Assembly (NCBI GenBank): GCA_918026815.1
Contig: CAKJVC010000097.1
Coordinates: 186,001-250,000, forward strand
Source: Chalara sp. BL73
Lineage: Eukaryota > Ascomycota > Leotiomycetes > Helotiales
Direction: 5' to 3'
DNA: 64,000 bases
The notes beneath the pieces are model-generated. The model saw nothing but the letters and a program-made list of their open reading frames with translations, made no database searches and was not told the DNA's origin. This document shows, in pieces, positions 55,108 through 64,000 of the stretch (position 1 is its first letter; the number at the start of each line of letters is the position of its first letter). The translations under genes and the position numbers were made by a program.

Positions 55108-58100
55108 CGAGACTTGGCAGCATATGATTATTAAATTATAGGATGGTGTTCTACTCCCGACTGAACGAGCTCTGGTTATTCGATGAATGTTGTCACCTGC
55201 TTATGCATTATAATCCTGTTTCTGGAGCGCTAAAACAGGTCAATGCTGGCGACCGATTGATCTTCGTTGTGTGGGACGTACTACGAAATACTGTGCCTTG
55301 TGGGTGGTTAATACTATCTTGGAAATGCGCCGCTATAGTTCATTATCCAAGCCGGAGGAATTGCTGAAGCAGATGAGAGGAGTTTCCAACACTTACGAAG
55401 GACATATTGGGAACAGTTGTGAAGGGCAAGAAGCTAGGGGATGGGGATATCCTCACTTGTACTCGTCCCGATCAGCAACAAGATTGGCTGTTGTGGTTGG
55501 AAATAGTGGGCACAGGCGTGGTGTTGTGTTCCAATGGGATGACATCAGAATCACTTTCGAAGAAGGCGTAACGTTGTTAAAAGATCTGAGACGAAAATCA
55601 GCAACTTTCCCTCTTCAAAGGAAGCTTCACATAATTTTACGTTTTCCCGGAAATGTGATTAGAAACCTAGGTAAGGCCGATAGATATCTGGTTTTCCTGC
55701 GACCTATTTCTTATTCCAACAGGAGTAACTTCGTTCGTTTTTGCCGTTCCTAGCCCCTCTATGTTGAAACGAGTGGTCGCCAAAGTAAACATGCTCTCAT
55801 AATTTAGAAAAACAATGCTTACAAGTCAATTGGCCCGAGCGCACGGGTTTACGTATAAAAAGCTGGTATTTATGCACGATGTAAATAGGTCTGACGTAGA
55901 AGTGACGCACTTTACGCTGGATTTGCATGTGAAGATTGTTGGGAACTGCCAAGATCAGGTTTCATTCTGACGTCGCAATCGGAGATACCTTGCCAGTTGA
56001 CATAGCCGGCACGTACTATTCAATACTTGAGTATGAGGTTTACCAGCTCTTACAGATCTCCCAAACTAGCAGCGGTTAACCCACAATCATGTGTAGTAGT
56101 TCGTAGGTTGTAATATACTATAGTTCGGGATGGTCGATATGACCCATCGCTGCGAGCTGCATCGGTTCACCGTGGCTCGCCATATCGCATACTTGTCAGT
56201 GACGCACAAGAGTCCTCAGCACGATATAGTTACAGGAGTTTTTCTCCAGAGGGAATTAGCGAGTCTCGACATAAGAAGGTGCTTAAGGCTCTATTGAACG
56301 ATCCCAGGCCAGTATTGAGCGTGAATTGCACCGAAAGTAGAAATCGAGGCATCGGGAACTTAGTGACAGCGAGGCATATAGCTTGGAGTCTTATGACAGC
56401 CGAAGTCTGCCACCTGTGGCGGCACGCGCTGTGCATCTAAGGATACAGTGGGCAACGGCGGTATTGTACATGAATCTAAAGCTAAAAAAAGGAAAGCCCG
56501 AGAAAAGCTCGAAATATATACATGGTAAGTTTCTGTCTTTATTGCAGCAATATTATAGCAATTATGTGGCAAGCTGGCCATTTAACTGGGGAAGCTTTGT
56601 ACCAGGAGCTTACCATATATAAATTCCTCGCTCCTTCCGAGCTTTCCTTTTTCCCGCTAGCTTTAAATTCTGGCATTATACCACTGTTGGCCCCTGTATC
56701 TGTAGATACAAAATATTTAGCACCACAATTAACAGCCTTTGCCTATATTACGCTTGTCAGGTGCAGGTGTATCACGTGCAAGGGGCGATAAGGGGCTCGG
56801 TAAGGTTTCTAGGTTTAGCTTTGTAGAGGAGTAGCCGGGGGTACGAGGGTTCTAAGCAGAGGACTTGGTGCCGTAGCAATAGGGTAGAGATTAGTCTTTG
56901 TATCCATTGGAGTCCGATTCATGCTACACTACCTGATCCACCTTGCACAAGCACTTGCTCTACCAAGAAACCGCTGCTGAAAAGGCCGTCAAAAGCAACG
57001 GGATGTCTATCATTAACGACAAAGGCGATGGCATATGTTATGGAAAGAAGGAAGAGGAATCGCGTCAGGCTGTCAGGCGTGGTGAATAATAGACCAATTC
57101 CTGGCTGCTAATTCCTCCAGTAGACAAGAACCCAAACCCTGCCTTCTTAGCAAAATGTTGCATGCATCCTCTATCTGACCTCATTAGCCAGAAATTTCAG
57201 GTTATAGACGCGTCTACCTGCACCCTTCTGTTCCTGTAATAAAATTCTTTTCACAAAGGACAGCAACTCATTTGATGTATGACGTGCTTTATACCTGGCA
57301 ACCGTCTTAAGAGGAGCTAAATTACCTGCCCATAGCGCCTAACGGATATTCTTCCAGAGACTGAAGTCAACCAACCTCCTGCTATAGTCGTAATGCTGAT
57401 TGTCGTTATGGGAATTATAGGTCAAAAGCGTCAAGAAAGCCTAAATCAACAAGTACCTTTCTTCATAAAAACAATCTTACACGCATCAATGTCTCTCATT
57501 CCTTTAAATATATGATACCACCGCCAAATCTCATGAGGGACTGAAATTTTATCCTGGTACTCCTCTCGAGACTCGCTGTAGGCATTGAAATACGGCGTTT
57601 CTGGCGGTGCTTCTGAGGGCCGGCGTCCAAAACGGGACATAAGTGGCCCCACTTCCTCGAAGAATTTCTCTGAGGGAAATCGGAAGCGGACGGCTGCAAG
57701 CCTTCAGCATCTCCCCTTGTTTTGTCAAAAATTTCCGGACAAAGAACGCAATACACGTTGCGAATGGCGCAGCCTATTGATGTTCCGTGTGTGCCGGTGA
57801 AACAGGCTATGAAGTTCTATTCTCTCAGAATTAAGTGTATTATGGATTGTGGTAGAGCAATCCATCATAGAAGAGTTAGAGGCCAATAAAGAACGCTCAT
57901 ACGTTTGTCAAGGAAATGGAGTCGAGGGCAGCCCCTGTGCTAAAGACGGTGATCTCGTGGGAATGATCCGTCCCAAAGACAAATTCCATCCGAGGAGCGA
58001 TGCTCTGCTAAAGCCCTTGAGCAGCTCATCGTGTTTCAGTGTTTAACTAGAATAGGAACTACTGGTAGATATGGTTTAGCATTGATCTATCTGCTAAAGA

Positions 58101-58325
58101 CGTGGCATTGGCTCTCGCATAGTAACGGATGCTTCCCATTTAGAATAAGCGAAACGCCTGCTCAAAGGCGTCTTGAAGTTTGCACAAGTCTAGATTGATA
58201 ATAATGAAATGCGTAAGTAAAGTATCCGTTGTCTGCGTACCTTCTCGGCTGCTAAGCCATAGAGCCCCTTGCTATACCGTATAATGTTTTCTTCCACTTT
58301 CTTGATGGGCAGTTTACGGTTTGTT
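55108..58325. other. Gene-poor stretch
   Basis: 3.2 kb with no supported gene. A plus-strand open frame at 55271-55753 (160 codons) is the longest but has no family resemblance. A degenerate LTR copy lies at 56415-56523. Minus-strand frames near 57446-57756 are unassigned. Confidence 0.4.
56415..56523 (+). mobile_element. Degenerate LTR fragment related to 20316-20489
   Basis: TGTGGCGGCACGCGCTGTGCATC, split here as TGTGGCGGCACG and CGCTGTGCATC, is followed by GATACAGTGGGCAACGG and AATCTAAAGCTAA, then AAAGCTCGA. These parallel the solo LTR at 20316 in order and spacing, with substitutions. Similarity fades near 56523, so only the first two thirds survives. Confidence 0.55.
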
Positions 58326-58667
58326 TCACGTCGTCATCCTTTGGTCTTCTCTTTTTTGTGAATAGTCTACCTCTTGACATTGATCTTTTGGCATGTCCTG
58401 AATTTGCATTCTATCGAATGAGTATTTATTCGTAGCGCAAGTTTCGCGAGTAGGACTTTCTCTGATGCAGTGATAACGACAATTCATCCATTTATAATAG
58501 TTGCAAGTCTGCTTGATTTGGACGTAAAAACACATTCCAACAGAGCACTGCTCCCGACCATAAGAATAGATAGTGTGCCAACCTGTATCTGCAGGTGGTC
58601 CGTTATCGTATCCCCGTAAAAGATAGCAAAAGGCTGAGTGGCATGCGATGCTATGAAGCTTTGCCAT
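58326..58667 (-). CDS. Small cysteine-rich open frame (doubtful gene or exon)
   Basis: An open frame of 113 codons with ten cysteines (for example QCSVGMCFYVQIKQTC, MNCRYHC and TRETCATNK). Cys density of this order is typical of small secreted proteins. No signal peptide is at its start, but an acceptor-like CCGTGTAG lies just upstream, so a signal-encoding exon might precede it. I found no such exon. It could also be a chance frame. Confidence 0.28.
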   Translation of the reverse strand: MAKLHSIACHSAFCYLLRGYDNGPPADTGWHTIYSYGREQCSVGMCFYVQIKQTCNYYKWMNCRYHCIRESPTRETCATNKYSFDRMQIQDMPKDQCQEVDYSQKREDQRMTT

Positions 58668-59047
58668 CAACTACACGGTTGGTAAGGCAATAGAGACGAT
58701 GACGCAGATTAGTCAGTGAATTGACCTGTCATGAGTCACCTGCTCGGACATCGTCTTCTGAGCCTCCCAGGGGCGAACGCAGCATGCAGTGGTTATGGAA
58801 GCCTTCGAAATTTAATAATATAAGTTTCACAGCTTTGCTAGATAGGCACAAGCAACTTGTACCCGCTGCGCCTCATTACACAGATAAATCGATATAATTC
58901 GTAGTTTCGCATTCAAGGGGCTTACACTCAGATCAACCAAACTTGTATCTTCCCTGCGAATCAAACGCCTAGCTTTCGTAACTCTTTGGTTGTCATCTCT
59001 TATCTATCCATCCCACGTCCCAAAGCCCACAACTCAAAAAGTATGGT

Positions 59048-59305
59048 TTATTTGGATGACTTTTGCCCGTGAGCAGCCAACAGACGATCGAATACGTCAT
59101 CGGAGACGGCATGGTTTATCTGTATGCTGTCCCCTTCAGCAACGTTGTTTCCAATCTGGAGATCAATGGCCTCCCGCCACCCCTTCTCTCCAACCGGCCC
59201 ATTTATCTGTAGCGCTTGTTCCTTCGCCATGTTATTGACAACTGTCCGCGAGATGAGAGGGTTTGCGTTCGTAGAGGAGCTTGCAGCGGTGTTTGGAGGC
59301 GCCAT
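59048..59305 (-). CDS. Small protein with a HET-s-like (HRAM-type) pseudo-repeat
   Basis: An 85-aa frame. Two short units have the same pattern: NNMAKEQALQING (residues 24-36) and NNVAEGDSIQINH (53-65). Both read NN-hydrophobic-A-x4-hydrophobic-QIN, 29 residues apart, each followed by a V and a turn. This resembles the paired 20-25-residue motifs of fungal amyloid signalling proteins (HET-s and the HRAM group). Those stack as a beta-solenoid and pass a death signal from NLRs to HeLo proteins. Upstream on the same strand (59310-59480) a further coding-like segment (VVINTEIVNRINLLIWQK) could be joined by a GTGAGG..AATAG intron in phase. The protein might therefore be longer. The motif match is by eye only. 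Confidence 0.5.
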   Translation of the reverse strand: MAPPNTAASSSTNANPLISRTVVNNMAKEQALQINGPVGEKGWREAIDLQIGNNVAEGDSIQINHAVSDDVFDRLLAAHGQKSSK

Positions 59306-60288
59306 GACTATTCATCTGTTATCAGTCCTAAGGTGTCAGGAAGTCAAGTCATACCTTGTGGAAATCCTAAGCGACTCAGCAATCTCAAGTCCTCGTCCCT
59401 CACCTGACTTCTGCCAAATAAGAAGATTTATGCGGTTAACGATTTCGGTGTTGATAACAACGGTGCTTTCAAGAGTGTTATCTCCCTGCCTTGTCCCACA
59501 GAGCGATTACTTCTCAAAGGAGTCTGCCTCCTACCTAGCGCTTGGCTGTTGCTAAATCGATTCACTCAGGGAATAGCCCCGTGGGCGTCCGAGGAAAAAA
59601 ATTGGTCCAAAGATCTATTGTTGGATAACCCCATCCATGGAGGTGTTGAGCTTTATCGCTGAGCCAGCGGTTATGACTCGATTTTCCCCGCCATGTCACG
59701 TGATGCCACTATACCTAGTTGCGGCTCTTGGCAGGCAGTCATACTATTGTTGGTCAATACTATCAAGTTTACGGATAGGAGCTGGCAAAATTACATTCAT
59801 CACCATTACATTCGTTCGACTGATGCTATTTATTCTAGCCTGTTCTCAATTCAGCACAACCACTCTACCACCGCATGTACTTCGGCCTCCTGCAGGATTA
59901 TTTGCCCCGCACCAACCCGATATTTGTGGAGGATTATTGTCTCAACTTGGGGAGAGCAGCGGTTGCCTGTAGGTCGTTCAACTATAAAAGAAAGCTCCAA
60001 AGATTTATCCTAAATTGTCTATCTTATTACGGGATAAGCAAAAGCTCTATTTATCATAGAAACCATCAAGCCATGTGATTCAGCTGAGGTTATTTCCTAA
60101 TTTGGCAGTCACGTTATGTGGAGTCAGCTAGCTCTAAAACCTGTTTGGTTTCTCTGGTGCCTCTGACATAGTAGGTGCAAGAGAGAGGTCTTAGTTGTTT
60201 ACAGGCTGTGAGTTAGAGAATGATGTCTGCTCCCTACCTGCTGATTGGTTAGGTTATAAACGTTATCGCCCCCTAGCTGTCTGTGTAT

Positions 60289-60502
60289 ATGATCATCTTT
60301 TCTCGGTTCTTTTCTCTAGTTCTATCTTCCACTGCCATTGCAAGGGCTAATGTAATATGTGATGCCATACGGCTCTACCGCGAATACTATTGTTCGCTCG
60401 TCGCCTTCAATGTTGCTTTATGATCTTTCTACCCATGCTACACCACAATGCAAGTGCCATTCATTTACAGAACTCTGCGTCAGCCATATTGTACCAAGCT
60501 AA
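60289..60502 (+). CDS. Candidate small secreted protein
   Basis: ATG at 60289 opens a frame with a strong signal peptide (MIIFSRFFSLVLSSTAIARA) followed by NVICDAIRLYREYYCSLVAF and a stop at 60421. If a 43-nt intron (60412-60454) is removed, the frame continues CHSFTELCVSHIVPS to a stop at 60500. That gives a 59-aa secreted peptide with four cysteines. The intron is short for this genome. The gene would converge on the ankyrin/CorA gene ending at 60529. Confidence 0.25.
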
Positions 60503-60528
60503 CCGCCATGACTCCCACTTTCTCTCCT

Positions 60529-63350
60529 TCACTTTTTGGCTCCAATGTGGTCTGCCCATGTCAAATAAACGAGAACCGGAACCACGGCCAAAGTCGCACC
60601 TTCTGCGATGCCTGCCCGGAGTTAGAAAGGATATGTTTATTACCGATACGCTTACCCATAATTTGAGCTATTCTGCTTGTCCCAGAAGTGTTAGGAATAG
60701 CAAGATACGCTGCCGCGAATGATAGCGGTGTCTATAAATCAGTAAATGCGTACCTGCTCGTATTGAAACTTCTTACAAATATGACAGTAACGACAGTGAA
60801 TGCGAGTATAAAATTTCCTTGACGAGCTGTATCAGCGGCCTCCTTCTTTGCGGATCTGGCTTCCTCAAGATTGGCTTGTTTCTGTTTCAAGTCCAGAAGG
60901 TGGTTAAGCTAAATAAATTAGTAATCACCCGTGTAACACCGAAGAGAGTTTTCAAACTATTTTCTCAACCCGCCTAGCATCCGCCTTCAGCCTTTCGACG
61001 TGCTGACAGCTTGAATTAACACTGTCGCTGTCTATGAAATTATTCCAATAGTTTTGACTCTTTCCACCATTCGGTGCCTCATTCTTGCTCTCGTCTATCT
61101 TGTCTTGGTCCTTACTTTCGCATAGGTCTCCAGTATCTCCCTTCTTTTCAATCTCGTCATCGCCTCCATTTTGTTTCTTATACAACCAGCCGCGAATTTT
61201 TCCAATCACGTTCTTTTGTTGGACAAGAATGACCTCAATCATATTAAGCTCGTCAAGAACATCCTGAATATCTTTGAGATAGCCCATTTCTTTCTCGATT
61301 CCGATTTCTACTGGTCCAAATAGTCCATAGCATTCTGTTACGCCGGCCGACTATATCAATTAGCATATACGCGTCTCTGTATGAGGGATAGGACTGACAA
61401 TTGTGGAAATATGAGAAGAGAATATATAGAACAATGATTCTTCCAGCCCTGCGTTAAACGGCTCGTAAATGAACTCTGTACATCGGTGGAAAATATGTAC
61501 GATAAGATCTTCCGCCGACTGTATTTGACGATGCCAAGAGCTGTCATCTAGAATTTTGTGTAGAAGGGTATAATTATCATTTGTGATATCCCACCTCTGG
61601 GGAAATGCAGTAATGATCGTCCCTGTATATTGAATTAGTAACCATCCTGGAAACAAATAAATAGGACATTTATTACGATCGTCGATCTTCCAGAGCCAGA
61701 GTTGTTTCACCATGAGAAGTTTTGATGACTCTTTAAGTTTACGCAAACCCTCATCTAATGCATATGGCTTCCTCACACCAGGGATGTCGCTTGACTGCTG
61801 AAGGGTGGCCATGCTGTCTTGTGGTTCTTCGGCTGTGGTCTGATTGTTCTCACCCTTTTGTTTTTGGCTCTCCATGTACCGAGATATGACCTGATTCTTA
61901 TCTCGATCATCTAACGTTAAATGGTCTAACCCCTCATAGTAAGATCGGTCTAGCGTTTGAGCAATGTCAAGGTCAGATAGTTCGTATTCATCCTGAACGG
62001 CACCCATTTGTCGAAAATTGGTCTGGATAGGATTGTCGCCTGTTGTATCAGAATCCTCTGTATTCAGACGCATTGTGGACTCCATGTCAATATAAGACAT
62101 GTACTTGCGAGGTTAAAAACGAACTAAAATACCATTTAAACGAACAACATACAACAAACGACGCCTTGTCAAGGGACCCTTGTGGCTGCCATTTTTGATA
62201 TCTGTTAGTTTAATCGTGCCATATTTTTCAGATCTCGACATACATACAAATGTCATGTTCCTGAAACGAGAACGAGGGATTGACCTTTTAAGTGGTGCGA
62301 AAGTATTGTCTATGAACTGTTCTATTCCTTTGCATTGCTCTTCTGTTTTCCCATCTATAGCACAGAGCTTCTTGATCAAATCCTATACAAAAACATTAAT
62401 TAAATATGTTCAACACAGAGAGATGGCTGTTTACTTTTACCCATACACGCTGCCAGTTTTGTTTAGTGCTTGATATTTCTCAGAATGGTATATCAACATA
62501 CATTAACAACAGGCAGATGAAGCCATCTTATTGTTTTATTTGATGTTTCTGTGGCGCTTTGTTGTTGCGGCTGCTGCGGACGCGAGAATTTTTCAAGCCT
62601 ATGAGAGTAGACAATATCATAAACGGTGCTAAATGCCGACACCCTAGATTTGCCGAAGTAGCGAACGTAGCTCTGGAAGTGCTTACACATTCCGAGCCGC
62701 TTGATATTATTTTCTTGGGGCTCTTTCTGCTTGACTTGCATTCGGGGATACTTAGTAACTTCCCTCTCTACATGTGCTGGAGGATTATCAAAAATTTTGA
62801 CAATATAATTGTTACCACGGTACAAAGCAACATAGCGAGCTGTAATGCCTAGTTTGCTTGCAATGTTGGGATCTGCTCCATTCTTGAGAAGTAGGTATAC
62901 TGCCTCAGTTCGTCCTTTTTCAGCTGCGTACAGTAACGGAGTTCGTCCATCCGTATCTTTTGTATTTGGATCAGCCCCATTTTTAAGAAGCAAGTGTAAT
63001 GACTCAATTCGTTCTTCTTGAGCCGCGTACAATAACGGAGTCCGTCCATCTGTATCTTTTGCATTTGGATCGGCCCCATTCTTAAGAAGTAGGTGCAGCG
63101 CTTCAGTTCGTCCTTCCCGAACTGCGTACAATAGCGGAGTCCGTTCATTCGTATCTTTTGTATTTGGATCGGCCCCATTCTTGAGAAGCAGATATACTAT
63201 TTCAGTTCGTCCTTCCCGAACTGCGTACAACAACGGAGTCCGTCCATTCATATCTCTTGCATTTGGATCGGCCCCCGTCTTTAAAATTTCGCCGATCTTG
63301 TCAATATCTCCGAATAGGGCGGCTGCAGACAAGTCCATATCTCCGACCAT
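60529..63350 (-). CDS. Ankyrin-repeat protein with CorA-like two-helix C-terminus
   Basis: A gene of about 828 aa in eight exons: 63350-62502, a 15-nt mini-exon 62449-62435, 62382 to about 62149, about 62103-61399, 61350-60958, 60908-60777, 60731-60656 and 60611-60529. All phases agree. The N-terminus has five ankyrin repeats of 33 aa (GADPNxKDTDGRTPLLYA, then LHLLLKN). The link RWLHLPVVN-RVWVK-DLIKK restores a conserved fungal block only when the mini-exon is included. The rest matches the fungal ankyrin/CorA-like family: LWLWKIDD, ITAFPQRWD, LLDLKQKQANLEEAR, DTARQGNFILAFTVVTVIF and a second helix TLAVVPVLVYLTW. No GMN motif typical of true Mg2+ channels is visible, so transport is doubtful. 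The exon 3/4 boundary is the least certain. Confidence 0.82.
62870..63275 (-). repeat. 99-bp tandem coding repeats (ankyrin units)
   Basis: Four successive 99-bp units encoding ankyrin repeats are nearly identical at the DNA level. Words such as TTTGCATTTGGATCGGCCCC and CAATAGCGGAGTCCG recur every 99 bases. Most differences are at a few codons in the hairpin and helix 1. Confidence 0.85.
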
Positions 63351-64000
63351 TTTGTTAGAGCGCGAAGAGGTAAGGCAGCAATGGAAATAATTTGAAATCC
63401 AAGATGGCGATCGATTTTACGATAAGAGCAAGAAATCGATGGATAGAGAGGGAAATTCGAAGGAAAATAATGGACGAGGCTGAGAGAGGATTGTGAGCTT
63501 ATCTCACCGCATACTTTCTCATCCTTATGCATCTGTTATCTTGTTTTCTTTTCTCGTCAACAAATTAGAAGACGTGGCCACACATCTGCGAGTGATCCAT
63601 CCTTTGTCCTGATTGGAAAGTTGAATTAGAGGTGGGGTTTATGTGCTGCAAGCCGATGCGCTCAACGATCTGCATATGGTGGCACTAATTGGTCCTCTTG
63701 TGTGATCTATACAGCGGCCCTTGGCTACCAGCCACAGAGCAGACCCAACCATAACGGCAAACTTGACACCCTCCTCTACCCAGCGAAAGTTGTAGTATGT
63801 AGGCTGTCGAGATACTCAACACATCGTGAACGAAGACTGAGACGGGAAAGGAGGTAGCACATCGAAATGGCTCAGGCGACGTGGAGGCAAAGGACTTATC
63901 GTTGGCTGGTGCGGACGCCTACTCTGGCACCCTGCTGCGGAGTCGGCGGATTCAATATCCCTGTCTGTATCCAACCCCGCACCTGGTGGTACCTAATTCC
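63351..64000. other. Right-edge intergenic sequence
   Basis: This is the promoter and leader of the ankyrin gene. I see no other gene or repeat to the end of the window. Confidence 0.45.

Noticed and set aside
60390..60722. Plus-strand open frame of 110 codons as a gene
   Set aside because: It is antisense to the last exons of the ankyrin/CorA gene, whose splice sites and second membrane helix are convincing on the minus strand.
62870..63275. CRISPR-like regular repeats
   Set aside because: The 99-bp period is exactly 33 codons of ankyrin repeats in frame with the gene, with no spacer structure.
1..64000. Bacterial chromosome as source of the whole window because of the MazG/DUF2075 pair
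   Set aside because: Spliceosomal introns, HET, Zn2Cys6, RING and fungal transposons on both sides show a fungal genome; only that pair looks bacterial.
1..64000. tRNA, rRNA or other structural RNA genes
   Set aside because: I scanned for T-loop-like GGTTCGAAT words and rRNA-like blocks and saw none that fit a cloverleaf; a covariance-model scan would be needed to be sure.

Overview
The window looks like nuclear DNA of a filamentous ascomycete (Pezizomycotina; a Leotiomycetes-like gene repertoire is my impression, not a proof). Genes are interrupted by short introns (about 45-70 nt) with GT..AG ends and CTAAC/CTGAC/CTAAT branch sites. The content is fungal: a Zn2Cys6 regulator, a HET-domain protein, an FLR1-type drug transporter, an ankyrin/CorA-like protein and a trichodiene-synthase-like terpene cyclase. 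Long gene-poor stretches hold transposon remains and broken genes. I found no tRNA, rRNA or CRISPR array.

Layout. 0-3.4 kb: first exon of a cytochrome P450 running off the left edge, and a complete four-exon SDR. 3.4-6.9 kb: gene-poor, with a degraded coding stretch and a 20-G run. 6.9-14.9 kb: an MFS multidrug transporter gene split by a 6,232-bp hAT-type transposon (7364-13595, 8-bp target duplication). The transposon carries its transposase, an intact five-exon gene of unknown function with a SUMO-interacting-type motif, and a divergent CENP-A-like histone H3 gene. All nine coding introns in the element share one AT-rich double motif. 15.5-18.3 kb: a Zn2Cys6 transcription factor convergent with the transporter. 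18.3-24 kb: a graveyard with a solo LTR, a foldback, a MULE-like ORF and relics of a GH31 glycosidase and a P450.

24-37 kb: an HD-domain phosphohydrolase, a divergent Hsp70 with a signal anchor, a 243-bp hAT-type MITE, a multi-pass membrane protein, a broken carboxymuconolactone-decarboxylase-like gene and a PA-TM-RING ubiquitin ligase. 37-44 kb: a 22-C run, an FAD-monooxygenase relic, a secreted parallel beta-helix protein and a kinase relic. 44.2-46.4 kb: two intronless bacterial-type genes, a MazG-like pyrophosphohydrolase and a GIY-YIG/DUF2075 helicase. They overlap by 11-14 nt as in a bacterial operon, next to a divergent HET gene (46.9-49.7 kb). 51-52 kb: a terpene synthase with one frame break. 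54.3-55.1 kb: a SCOC-like coiled-coil protein. 59 kb: a small protein with a HET-s-like pseudo-repeat. 60.5-63.4 kb: an eight-exon ankyrin/CorA-like gene.

The two observations most worth following are the transposon carrying a CENP-A-like histone with element-specific introns, and the bacterial-type MazG-DUF2075 pair that may be a transferred anti-phage module. The HET gene, the amyloid-like small protein and the ankyrin gene give the right half an immunity/incompatibility flavour, but no functional link between these genes is shown by sequence.
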